Shown here: one piece after another, positions 1 through 7,353 of the stretch
Position numbering within the stretch: the stretch's first letter is position 1
Layout: each line of letters starts with the position of its first letter
Source of the DNA: Helicobacteraceae bacterium
Lineage (GTDB): Bacteria > Campylobacterota > Campylobacteria > Campylobacterales > Sulfurimonadaceae
Reading direction: 5' to 3'
NCBI GenBank assembly: GCA_027084065.1
Contig: JALWLR010000111.1
Span: 1 to 19,260, forward strand
DNA: 19,260 bases
Notes under the pieces: model-generated
Told to the model about the DNA's origin: nothing
The model's input: only the letters and a program-made list of their open reading frames with translations
Databases searched by the model: none
Program-made: the position numbers and the translations under genes

Positions 1-1254
1 GAAAGGATTAGAAGGCGTTGCAGCCGGTATATAGGCATCCGGTATTGCCGTCATGACAACATCTACTCCTTTTTCTTTCATAGCGTTATAGGTCGAATTC
101 GTTTCTTTAAAAGGAATAATTTCATCACTCACACACTGAATTAGATTTACCTTCGTTTTCGGTGTCCATTTATCTACATCGTTTTGCTCAAAATGTGTGC
201 GAAGCGCTTTACCTTCTCCTATATTGTTGTTATATGCACTGATGAAAGTGCTTTTGAAAAGCTCTTGTGCTTTATGCGTATAAAAGCCGTAGTCGGTAGT
301 ACCATCTGCCAAACCAAGCCCCACATGAATAGCGACACTTGAGTGTTCTCCATCAAAAAGAAAAGGAAAAAGAGTAGAGTCTGGAACAACCATATCATCG
401 AGATTCAAATCATCATAATAGCTTGCATACGCATAAGCAAGATCCGCCAAGAAGGCAGGATAGACCATCGTATAATCTAGTTGGAGTTTCTCATCGGCAA
501 GCATCTCAAGATTGTAAGGCCCTGCCATAGGTGCGACACCTTTGAGATCCACATATGGAAAACTCTCTTCCACTTTTTCTCCAAGAGCCATCGCAACATA
601 GCCACCTTGAGAGTATCCGCTTACATAGAGCTGATAATTGAGCATAACACCGTTTTGTTCCATAAACGCGATACTCGCTTTTATCATATCCAAAGAGGCC
701 TGCGCGGATGCCTTTTTTAGCATATAGGGGTGTACCGCCGCCCCTTTGGAGGCACCAAATCCGATATAATCTGGAAAAATGGCAGCAAAACCGGCATACC
801 CCGTCATAGCGACTGCTTGGGGATAATCTGGTAATCCATTTGAACGCTCTACGTTTGAAGGCGCTTCACTGTCAAGAAAAATCGTTCCATGGTTGTCACA
901 AATCATCGAAACGGAGTAGGGTTTTCCTGCAGCTGCAGAAGCTAACAAAAACTCTTCTGTCGGTTTGGGAATGACCAACAAACCAGAAGCCTGTATGGCT
1001 TTTCCATCTTCATTTGTCGTATTGTATATGATTTTGACCGCTTCATAGCCAAACGCATTGTCTAAAGTAGGAAATTTAGTTCGTAAAATAGAGAGCATTG
1101 TTGCCGGGTCGATATTGTCTATGACCTCTCCAGAAACCAAAGCTCCGCTGTTTATCTGCTCAACACTATCCTCACCACCATTTTCTCCAACCCCACATCC
1201 ACTTACAAAAAGTGCCGCTGTGAGCACCAAAAGTGCCTGCCTTTTTCCAAACAT
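1..1254 (-). CDS. Lipoprotein esterase/lipase, alpha/beta hydrolase (3' end outside window)
   Basis: Open frame of 418 codons running off the left edge; its stop lies beyond base 1. The N-terminus is a lipoprotein signal: MFGKRQ, a hydrophobic stretch, then the lipobox VSGC with Cys20 as likely lipidated residue, so the protein is probably anchored in the outer membrane. The nucleophile elbow GYSQGG places the catalytic Ser at residue 215, and a SDEIIPF segment near residue 377 is a good candidate for the catalytic Asp; the His would be beyond the window. The GYSQGG elbow and overall length resemble secretory lipases and related esterases. The substrate is not deducible. The start is fixed by a perfect AAGGAGG at 1261-1267. 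It is divergent from the Nudix gene and appears to be a single-gene unit at its 5' side. The hydrolase fold is well supported; the exact family is less certain. Confidence 0.85.
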   Translation of the reverse strand, partial: MFGKRQALLVLTAALFVSGCGVGENGGEDSVEQINSGALVSGEVIDNIDPATMLSILRTKFPTLDNAFGYEAVKIIYNTTNEDGKAIQASGLLVIPKPTEEFLLASAAAGKPYSVSMICDNHGTIFLDSEAPSNVERSNGLPDYPQAVAMTGYAGFAAIFPDYIGFGASKGAAVHPYMLKKASAQASLDMIKASIAFMEQNGVMLNYQLYVSGYSQGGYVAMALGEKVEESFPYVDLKGVAPMAGPYNLEMLADEKLQLDYTMVYPAFLADLAYAYASYYDDLNLDDMVVPDSTLFPFLFDGEHSSVAIHVGLGLADGTTDYGFYTHKAQELFKSTFISAYNNNIGEGKALRTHFEQNDVDKWTPKTKVNLIQCVSDEIIPFKETNSTYNAMKEKGVDVVMTAIPDAYIPAATPSNPF

Positions 1255-1279
1255 ACAAAACCTCCTTGGAATTCTCATT

Positions 1280-1285
1280 ATTATA
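1280..1285 (-). promoter_or_regulatory. Candidate -10 box of the esterase gene
   Basis: TATAAT on the minus strand, 25 bases upstream of the ATG at 1254 and just before the strong Shine-Dalgarno at 1261-1267. No clear -35 is seen. The rest of the 132-base divergent spacer is AT-rich; TATAGT at 1354-1359 is a weaker candidate -10 for the Nudix gene on the other strand. Confidence 0.45.
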
Positions 1286-1386
1286 AGTTTAACGAAACAA
1301 TCTAAAACAAAAATAATAGTGTAGATAATTTTGCTCATTTACCAAGAGAGCGTTATAGTTCTTTAAAAGCATATGCAGGAGTATTT

Positions 1387-1809
1387 ATGAGCTGGCCACC
1401 CAAAACACCCTATCTGACAACGGATGGAGTCATAGAGCTTTACAACGAACAGGAGATGTTTGAAGGCATCGTTTTAATAGAGCGCAAAAACCCACCGCTG
1501 GGACTTGCCTTTCCCGGAGGATTCGTCGAAAGAGGAGAGCGGGTAGAGGATGCCTTAGAGCGGGAGATGAAGGAGGAGACGGGACTGGATGTTGCTATCG
1601 TCTCACTCATTGGTGTCTTCTCAGACCCAAAAAGAGACCCCCGTTTTCATACGGTAAGCATTGTTTACAGAGCCAAAGCATATGGATGGCCGCATGCCGG
1701 AGATGATGCGAAAAAAACCTTCGTTCTCAAACCCGAAGAGATAGATCCTGCTTCACTGGTATTCGATCATGCCCAGATTCTACGCCGTTACCTCTCTCTG
1801 CGACGATAA
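1387..1809 (+). CDS. Nudix hydrolase, ADP-ribose pyrophosphatase-like
   Basis: 140 residues. A complete Nudix box (G-x5-E-x7-REUxEExGU) runs from Gly45 to Leu67 and includes REMKEETGL, the Mg-binding catalytic helix, so the enzyme should hydrolyse a nucleoside diphosphate linked to another moiety. Small proteins of this kind are often annotated as ADP-ribose pyrophosphatase or 8-oxo-dGTP hydrolase; the sequence alone does not settle the substrate. The start is supported by AGGAG at 1377-1381, five bases before ATG. The last 22 bases overlap the 3' end of comM on the opposite strand, so both C-termini (ending RR) are encoded by the same DNA. Likely cytoplasmic, monocistronic. Confidence 0.88.
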   Translation: MSWPPKTPYLTTDGVIELYNEQEMFEGIVLIERKNPPLGLAFPGGFVERGERVEDALEREMKEETGLDVAIVSLIGVFSDPKRDPRFHTVSIVYRAKAYGWPHAGDDAKKTFVLKPEEIDPASLVFDHAQILRRYLSLRR

Positions 1810-3299
1810 CTGAGTGCTTCTAGCAGGTGCTCTTTTGTAATGTTTTGACTCTGTTCCAAATCCGCTATCGTGCGCGCCACTTTCAAAACGGAAGCACGGG
1901 CACGTAATGAAAGAGCATAGCGGCTTATTGCCGTCTCCAAAAGAGCTGCTTCCTCCTCTTGCAACTTGCAAAAACGCTCCAACTCCGCATCTTTGAGATG
2001 GGCATTGGCATGCAACTGTCCTCTTTTTTTGGCAAATAAAAAAGCATCGATGACTTTTGCATGCATCTCTTTGGATGAGAGGGTACTCTCCTCTTTTAGA
2101 GAACTTTTTTGCATAACTACATGCAGATCGATTCTATCTAAAAATGGATCGGAGAGACGGTTTTTGTAACGTTGAATCTCAATATCGCTACAACGGCATT
2201 CTTTTGTTTCATCGAGTAGATTGCCACACGGACAGGGGTTCATAGCACCTACAAAAAGAAAATCGCTCTTATACTCCACTTTGCTATTGACTCTGGAGAT
2301 GCGAATGACCCGATCTTGCATAGGTTCTCTAAGTGCCTCTAGGACACGCTTGGGAAAGTGTGGCAATTCATCGAAAAAGAGCTCTCCCAAATGAGCAAGT
2401 CCAACTTCCCCTATGCGTGCTTGCTTCGTTCCCCCTCCAAATATACTTGCGGGAGTCGAAGAGTGGTGGGGTGCACTCAAAGGTCGCACGGGTTCAAACG
2501 TCGCTTCTTGATGACTCAAGATGCGAATCTTGGTAATTTCCAAAATCTCCTCAAGTAAAAGCGGTGGTAAAATATAGCGGAGCCTTTGTGCTATCATCGT
2601 TTTACCCGAACCGGGACTGCCTGTTAGAAGTATATTGTGAAACCCCGCTGCTGCGATGAGTGCCGCCTTTTTGGCTCTTGTCTGCCCCTTGACGCTTTGA
2701 AAATCAAATGGATATTTCTGCATGTAGTAGTAGCGTTTGTCGTTAGCCTCTACAAACGGATGGGGTATCTCTTTAGCACTGCTGTGAGGTGTAAAAGAGT
2801 TGTTTCGAAATGCTTCTACCACCTCTTTGAGTGTTGCAAAACCGTAAAGTTCGACATTGGGAATTTTAGAAAGCTTCTCTAACGACTCTTTAGGAACGAT
2901 GATCTTCGTTCCTTTTCCTCTGTTTGCAAGCGAAAGTATAAGCGGATAAATCGCACTACTCTCTTTGAGTCTGCCATCTAACCCCAACTCTCCAAAAACA
3001 CTCCACTGGGAAATATCTCTCTCAAGATCATTCAAAGCTATCAGCAGTGCAATGGGAAGATCGAAATGGCTGCCGCTTTTGGAAACTTCGGAGGGGGAGA
3101 GATTGAGTGTGATTCGTTTGGGAGGAAAAGTGAAAGATTGACTCAGTAGTGCAGACTTTACACGCTCTTTGGACTCGTTTATGGCAAGGTTGACCATACC
3201 GACAATCTGAAAAGCTGGAAGTCCTCGTGTAAGTGTCGCTTCGACGACAACCTCTACTGCTTCGCCGTTTTCAAGTGTGGCACTGCGCAAACTCTGCAA
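1788..3299 (-). CDS. comM: ComM/YifB-family AAA+ ATPase (Mg-chelatase-like)
   Basis: 503 residues, the usual size of ComM/YifB. The N-terminal Lon-like domain contains GLPAFQIVG (26-34) and the NESKERVKSALLS stretch. The AAA+ core has Walker A GSPGSGKT (227-234), the family signature APHHS (276-280), Walker B LFFDEL with Asp310/Glu311, a four-cysteine cluster (C356, C358, C368, C370) and the arginine-bearing RLSDPFLDRIDLH. In Haemophilus and Vibrio, ComM is a branch-migration helicase that promotes integration of donor DNA during natural transformation; the same role here is inference. The start is TTG at 3299, two bases after the def stop and without a clear Shine-Dalgarno, which points to translational coupling; the resulting N-terminus fits the family. 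Last gene of the tig-clpP-GGDEF-def-comM run. Confidence 0.93.
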   Translation of the reverse strand: MQSLRSATLENGEAVEVVVEATLTRGLPAFQIVGMVNLAINESKERVKSALLSQSFTFPPKRITLNLSPSEVSKSGSHFDLPIALLIALNDLERDISQWSVFGELGLDGRLKESSAIYPLILSLANRGKGTKIIVPKESLEKLSKIPNVELYGFATLKEVVEAFRNNSFTPHSSAKEIPHPFVEANDKRYYYMQKYPFDFQSVKGQTRAKKAALIAAAGFHNILLTGSPGSGKTMIAQRLRYILPPLLLEEILEITKIRILSHQEATFEPVRPLSAPHHSSTPASIFGGGTKQARIGEVGLAHLGELFFDELPHFPKRVLEALREPMQDRVIRISRVNSKVEYKSDFLFVGAMNPCPCGNLLDETKECRCSDIEIQRYKNRLSDPFLDRIDLHVVMQKSSLKEESTLSSKEMHAKVIDAFLFAKKRGQLHANAHLKDAELERFCKLQEEEAALLETAISRYALSLRARASVLKVARTIADLEQSQNITKEHLLEALSYRRRER

Positions 3300-3301
3300 T
3301 A

Positions 3302-3838
3302 CTACGCACTTTTGGAGAGTTTGTTTTTTCGCTCTCTTTGGAACTTTTTATACTCTTTTTCAAACTTTTTACGCCGTGCATAGGAGAGTTTATCTATAAA
3401 CAAAATACCTTCTAAGTGATCCATCTCATGCTGAATGGCTATAGCCAAGAGTTCATCAGCTTCCATTGTTTTCGTGTTCCCATGTCTATCTTGATAATTC
3501 ACTTTGATCTTTTCAAAGCGCTTAACATCCTCATAAAAAGTAGGAACACTCAAGCACCCCTCCTGATAAAACACCTCTCCCTCTTTTTCGACAATGACAG
3601 GGTTTATCATCTCTAAAAGTTGCTCTTTATCCTGGTTGCCCTCTTCATCGGGCAAATTGATAATAAGCGCTCGTATTGGATTGTCGACCTGGATGGCTGC
3701 AAGTCCTATGCCGCTTTGATCAATCATCGTGTCATACATATCATCTAAAAAGAGATGAAGATCTTCATCAAAGCTTGATACCTCTTTAGATTTTTGTCGC
3801 AGACGCTTATCGGGATACTCGACAATATTTAGTACCAT
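3302..3838 (-). CDS. def: Peptide deformylase
   Basis: 178 residues. Removes the N-terminal formyl group from nascent polypeptides at the ribosome. All three family motifs are present: GIGLAAIQ (43-50), EGCLS (93-97) with metal ligand Cys95, and HEMDH (137-141) with ligands His137 and His141 and catalytic Glu138. The C-terminus is long and very basic (about 158-178). The reading frame stays open upstream to 3916, but the ATG at 3838 is the real start: it is preceded by GAGGGAG at 3845-3851 with six-base spacing, and the protein then begins MVLNIVEYPD as expected. It lies 13 bases after the GGDEF gene and two bases before comM. Adjacency of def, clpP and tig groups factors acting on nascent chains. 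Confidence 0.96.
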   Translation of the reverse strand: MVLNIVEYPDKRLRQKSKEVSSFDEDLHLFLDDMYDTMIDQSGIGLAAIQVDNPIRALIINLPDEEGNQDKEQLLEMINPVIVEKEGEVFYQEGCLSVPTFYEDVKRFEKIKVNYQDRHGNTKTMEADELLAIAIQHEMDHLEGILFIDKLSYARRKKFEKEYKKFQRERKNKLSKSA

Positions 3839-3851
3839 ATTGATCTCCCTC

Positions 3852-4931
3852 TTACTTCTCTTTTTTCTTTTTTTGTGGCTCTTTGAGTTTGACAGCGTAA
3901 CATGTCTCCTCTTCATAGGCCTTATCTACCGCCTCCATGGCAAGAACAATGCTCTCTTCCACGCTGTTGGAAGGGTCTATTTCGGTAATACCTATGGCAA
4001 CTTTAAGCTGAATCTCTTTGTCTGCAAGGAAAAAGTTGCTGTTAGAGACAAGCTCACACAAACGCTCACTCGCTTTTTTTGCACTCTCGATGTCCGTATG
4101 CTGCAATAGCATAACAAATATGCCTTTACCGTAGTGAGCGATGATGTCACTTCGACGTGATGTTTTTAAAAGCAGACGAGCTATTGTTCGTGTCATAAGC
4201 TTGATCACTTTGGGGTTGTGAATACTACTTTTAAGATCCCGCGCAAGCTCTATCATTATAAGTGTACTGTGATGACCGAACTCTTTTATCAGCTCTTGCT
4301 CTTTTTCTATTTTTGCGAAAAGATAACGCTTGTTATAGACACCGTACTGATCGTCAAATATGCTCTCTTGTTCCACTTTTTTGATGATACTTGCCGTCTC
4401 TTCATAGAACTGTTTGATCTGCATGCTTTGTTTTTTGACGATTGTGTTGAGTTTTTCCACATCACTTTCAAGCGCCTTGGCAACTGACGTTACACCAACA
4501 TTATCAGCAACTTCAAGTAGCTCTTTCTTTCGCTTATCAAGAATCTTGACCATCAAAGACATGTTCTTATACAGATTCGCGGCAACAGAGAGAATGTTTT
4601 TGACACTGCCAAATCCCTGCTTGAGATTTTGCTCTAAAATAATTGTACTCTCAGCGTCGTTGTTCTCTTCAAGTTCAAGGATGGCATAGACCTGCTTCTT
4701 GAAAGATTCGCTTTTTCCCTCAAGAAGACGGTCAAAATACAAAGAGTAGTTATTCGGTGTAGGAGGAAGGTTGTCTTTGATAATGGCGGTAAGGACCTCT
4801 TTAGCATACTCTTCAAGTTCGGTATCTGCATTTTTCTTTGCCGAACTTTTTGCATCCAGTCTTAGTTCCTCATCGCCGACATTTGCCGAAGAGATGTTTC
4901 TTCGACCCTTTCCTCGTAAAACCGGTGGCAT
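3852..4931 (-). CDS. Degenerate GGDEF-domain protein (probably no cyclase activity)
   Basis: 359 residues, soluble, no membrane segment. Residues 40-190 are helical; the LPPTPNNYSLYFDRL segment (55-69) resembles the N-terminal helical domain found in front of many diguanylate cyclases. The C-terminal half aligns with a GGDEF domain: YGVYNKRYL (196-204) corresponds to the usual LTGLYNRRYL, and RRSDIIAHYGKGIFVMLL corresponds to RxxDxxxRYGGDEF. The signature is GKGIF (268-272), so the Asp/Glu pair is lost, and IELARDLK replaces the metal-binding DxDxFK. It should not make c-di-GMP; it may bind a ligand or partner. The tail is lysine-rich. The start ATG has AAGGAG overlapping the clpP stop codon, ten bases after clpP. 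It sits between clpP and def, which are adjacent in Helicobacter pylori. Confidence 0.88.
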   Translation of the reverse strand: MPPVLRGKGRRNISSANVGDEELRLDAKSSAKKNADTELEEYAKEVLTAIIKDNLPPTPNNYSLYFDRLLEGKSESFKKQVYAILELEENNDAESTIILEQNLKQGFGSVKNILSVAANLYKNMSLMVKILDKRKKELLEVADNVGVTSVAKALESDVEKLNTIVKKQSMQIKQFYEETASIIKKVEQESIFDDQYGVYNKRYLFAKIEKEQELIKEFGHHSTLIMIELARDLKSSIHNPKVIKLMTRTIARLLLKTSRRSDIIAHYGKGIFVMLLQHTDIESAKKASERLCELVSNSNFFLADKEIQLKVAIGITEIDPSNSVEESIVLAMEAVDKAYEEETCYAVKLKEPQKKKKEK

Positions 4932-4941
4932 ACTCTTCTCC

Positions 4942-5535
4942 TTACCCCTCTTGCTTGTGCTTCGTTAGAACTTCATCGATAAGACCATACTCGGCTGCCT
5001 CTTTTGCACTCATGAAGTTGTCTCTGTCTGTATCTTTTTCTATTGTTTTTATATCTTGACCCGTATTTTTTGCAAGTATTTCGTTTAGCTCGCGTTTCAT
5101 TCGCAAAATCTCTTCTGCCTGAATGGCAATATCTGTTGCTTGCCCCTGCGCACCGCCTAAAGGCTGATGAATCATAATACGGGCATGCTCCAATGCATAA
5201 CGCTTACCTTTTGCCCCACTTGAGAGCAAAAACGCACCCATCGATGCCGCCTGCCCTATGCAGATTGTAGAGACGTCTGGGCGAATGTAGTTCATAGTGT
5301 CGAAAATCGCCATACCCGAAGTGACAACACCTCCGGGAGAATTGATATAGAAATAGATGTCTTTCTCAGGGTCTTCCGCTTCCAAAAACAGCAGTTGCGC
5401 CACTATCGACGAAGCGACCGCATCGTTGACCTCTCCGCTGAGCATTACGATACGATCTTTTAAAAGACGTGAATAAATATCGTAGCTTCGCTCTCCACGT
5501 CCTGTTTTTTCAACTACGTAAGGAATATAGCTCAT
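4942..5535 (-). CDS. clpP: ATP-dependent Clp protease proteolytic subunit
   Basis: 197 residues, standard length. The catalytic triad is intact: Ser98 in GQAASMGAFLLS, His123 in MIHQPLGG and Asp172 in DRDNFMSA. The oxyanion-loop segment NSPGGVVTSG (65-74) is conserved. ClpP forms the tetradecameric chamber that works with ClpX or ClpA; neither ATPase lies in this window. The ATG at 5535 follows the tig stop codon after a single base (TAG-C-ATG), so translation is probably coupled. Second gene of the tig operon, as in Helicobacter and Campylobacter. Confidence 0.98.
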   Translation of the reverse strand: MSYIPYVVEKTGRGERSYDIYSRLLKDRIVMLSGEVNDAVASSIVAQLLFLEAEDPEKDIYFYINSPGGVVTSGMAIFDTMNYIRPDVSTICIGQAASMGAFLLSSGAKGKRYALEHARIMIHQPLGGAQGQATDIAIQAEEILRMKRELNEILAKNTGQDIKTIEKDTDRDNFMSAKEAAEYGLIDEVLTKHKQEG

Positions 5536-5536
5536 G

Positions 5537-6841
5537 CTACGCTTCTTTCATCTTTGAATTCAAAATAGATGTAAGCACCTTGTCTTCAAGCATTGCCATC
5601 TGAATTGCAGGAAGATAACCCGCTTGCTGATAATGCTCATACACTTTTTGAGGATCTTGACCGCTTTGAATAGCTTCAAGGTAGATTGTCTGCATCACTT
5701 CCTGCTCTCCAACCTCTATGCCTTCAGCTTTTGCAAGTGCATCGATGATGAATGTCGCTTTGACGCTCTTTTTCGCATCTTCTCTGAACTGCTCACGGAA
5801 CTCTTTGAGTTTTTCCGGATTTTCTTGAAGCTCTTTGATCTCCTCTTCGCTCATATCTCTAGCGGCATTGTTCACTGCAAGATCAATCTCTTGCTCAACT
5901 ACGAACTCCGGCAGATCGAATTCTATCGTCTCAACGAGTTTTTCAAGCAGTTCCGCTTTTTTTCCTTCATTGTACAATTTTGTAAGAGCCTCTTGCTCCA
6001 TCTGCTTCTTCAGCTGCTCTTTGAGTGTCTCAAGCGTCGCATCCTCTTGTCCCGGAAGCAGTTTTTTCGCTAGTTCGTCATCGAGTTTCGCTTCTGCTTT
6101 ATCTTTGATTGCATTGACTTTGACTTTGAATTCAGTCTCTTTACCGGCAAGTTTTTCCGAGCCGTAATCTTCCGGGAATGTAACTTTTATAGTTTTTTCT
6201 TCATCTTTTTTCATACCAAGAAGCTGATCTTCAAAACCTGGAATGAACTGTCCCGAACCGAGTTTAAGATCAAACCCTTCCGCTTTTCCACCTTCGAACG
6301 GCTCGCCATCTAGGAAACCTTCAAAGTCGATGTTTACGACATGCCCCTCTTTGGCAACTCTGTTTTTCGGCAACTCGACAAGGTCTGCATTCTCTTCTGC
6401 AATCTCTTTGAGTTTTTCTTCTACTTCTTCATCACTTACTGTCGGCTTTTCGAACTCTTCGATAACTTCTTTATAATCTCCAAGCTCAATTTCCGGTTTG
6501 AGCGCGATTTTTATAGCAACTTCGATGTCGCCGTTCTCTTTTTTATCGAACTTTGTAATGTTTGGCTCACCGATGATCTGCTCGTTGCTTACACCCAACT
6601 CTTTGAGACCTTCGCTCATCGCTTCTCTTAGCGCTTCACTCTCTGCATCTTGAACCAGTTTCTCTCCATACATCTTTTTAATGATGGCTACGGGAACTTT
6701 CCCTTTTCTAAAACCTTGTACGTTTGCCGTTTTGGAAAGCTGTTTTGCTATTTGGTCTATTTTCGCATCGATTTCATCCGCTTTGATAAGCGCTGTTATT
6801 TCCGCATTCGCTTTGTCGATTTTGTTTACACTAACTTCCAT
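5537..6841 (-). CDS. tig: Trigger factor, ribosome-associated chaperone/PPIase
   Basis: 434 residues, typical length. The N-terminal ribosome-binding domain carries the signature GFRKGKVP (43-50), which docks at the ribosomal exit tunnel. The FKBP-type peptidyl-prolyl isomerase domain spans roughly 165-248 (GHVVNIDFEGFLDGEPFEGG through PEDYGSEKLAGKETEFKVKV). The rest is the helical substrate-cradle domain, rich in Glu and Lys. It binds nascent chains and cooperates with deformylase, encoded three genes downstream. The ATG at 6841 has AAGGA upstream. It is the first gene of the five-gene minus-strand run ending in comM. Candidate -10 boxes in the 59-base spacer upstream are TATATT (6865-6870) and TATGAT (6881-6886); I cannot choose between them. 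Confidence 0.98.
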   Translation of the reverse strand: MEVSVNKIDKANAEITALIKADEIDAKIDQIAKQLSKTANVQGFRKGKVPVAIIKKMYGEKLVQDAESEALREAMSEGLKELGVSNEQIIGEPNITKFDKKENGDIEVAIKIALKPEIELGDYKEVIEEFEKPTVSDEEVEEKLKEIAEENADLVELPKNRVAKEGHVVNIDFEGFLDGEPFEGGKAEGFDLKLGSGQFIPGFEDQLLGMKKDEEKTIKVTFPEDYGSEKLAGKETEFKVKVNAIKDKAEAKLDDELAKKLLPGQEDATLETLKEQLKKQMEQEALTKLYNEGKKAELLEKLVETIEFDLPEFVVEQEIDLAVNNAARDMSEEEIKELQENPEKLKEFREQFREDAKKSVKATFIIDALAKAEGIEVGEQEVMQTIYLEAIQSGQDPQKVYEHYQQAGYLPAIQMAMLEDKVLTSILNSKMKEA

Positions 6842-6900
6842 CTATGTCCTTCTGTCGTTTTTTCAATATAATTTTAAGCAATCATACCCTATTTCTGCTT

Positions 6901-7353
6901 TTAAGAAGCTTTACACAACGCCGGTTTCACATTGAGCAACAGCAGCCAAGCGACCGCCACGTCAATCATGACATCTGCAAAATTGAAAACGGCAAAATCA
7001 AACCCACAATGCCAGTAAACCATATCTACCACACCGCCGTGAACGAAACGATCATAAAGGTTCGAAATTGCCGCACCAAGCAGTATTCCTCCGGGAAAAG
7101 CGTAACAAAACTTTTTCAAATAGACCAAATAGGCAAGAACTCCTGTAATGAAAAAAAGCTGAATGTATTTAAGCTTCTCTTCTAAAAAGGCAAACATGGA
7201 AAAGGCTACCCCTTTGTTAAAAACAAGGGTCAAGTCGATACAATCGCCATAATAGCGATACCCTTCTAAAAAGATCTTCTTTATATTCTGGTCTATAATG
7301 AAAACACCGATAAGCGCCAGCAGAAGAACGCTAAAAAAACGCACACTACGCAT
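6901..7353 (-). CDS. lspA: Lipoprotein signal peptidase (signal peptidase II)
   Basis: 150 residues with about four hydrophobic membrane segments (roughly 5-22, 63-79, 85-98 and 121-141). Cleaves the signal peptide of prolipoproteins in the inner membrane after lipidation of the Cys. The aspartyl protease dyad is visible: Asp110 in GGVVDMV and Asp127 in VFNFADVMID; N-terminal family motifs VFNKGVAFSM (44-53) and SNLYDR (97-102) are also present. The frame is open upstream to 7398, but the ATG at 7353 is preferred because it gives the expected start MRSVRFF followed by the first membrane segment. It overlaps the glmM stop by 8 bases (ATGCGTAG) with no good Shine-Dalgarno, which suggests coupling to glmM. 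Confidence 0.94.
   Translation of the reverse strand: MRSVRFFSVLLLALIGVFIIDQNIKKIFLEGYRYYGDCIDLTLVFNKGVAFSMFAFLEEKLKYIQLFFITGVLAYLVYLKKFCYAFPGGILLGAAISNLYDRFVHGGVVDMVYWHCGFDFAVFNFADVMIDVAVAWLLLLNVKPALCKAS

Noticed and set aside
3839..3916. N-terminal extension of peptide deformylase
   Set aside because: It overlaps the upstream gene, starts from a weak codon, and the ATG at 3838 has a strong Shine-Dalgarno and the expected family N-terminus.
5624..6073. 149-residue plus-strand frame rich in Phe and Leu, looking like a membrane protein
   Set aside because: Antisense to the Glu/Lys-rich C-terminal part of trigger factor; the reverse complement of such codons always gives Phe/Leu-rich frames.
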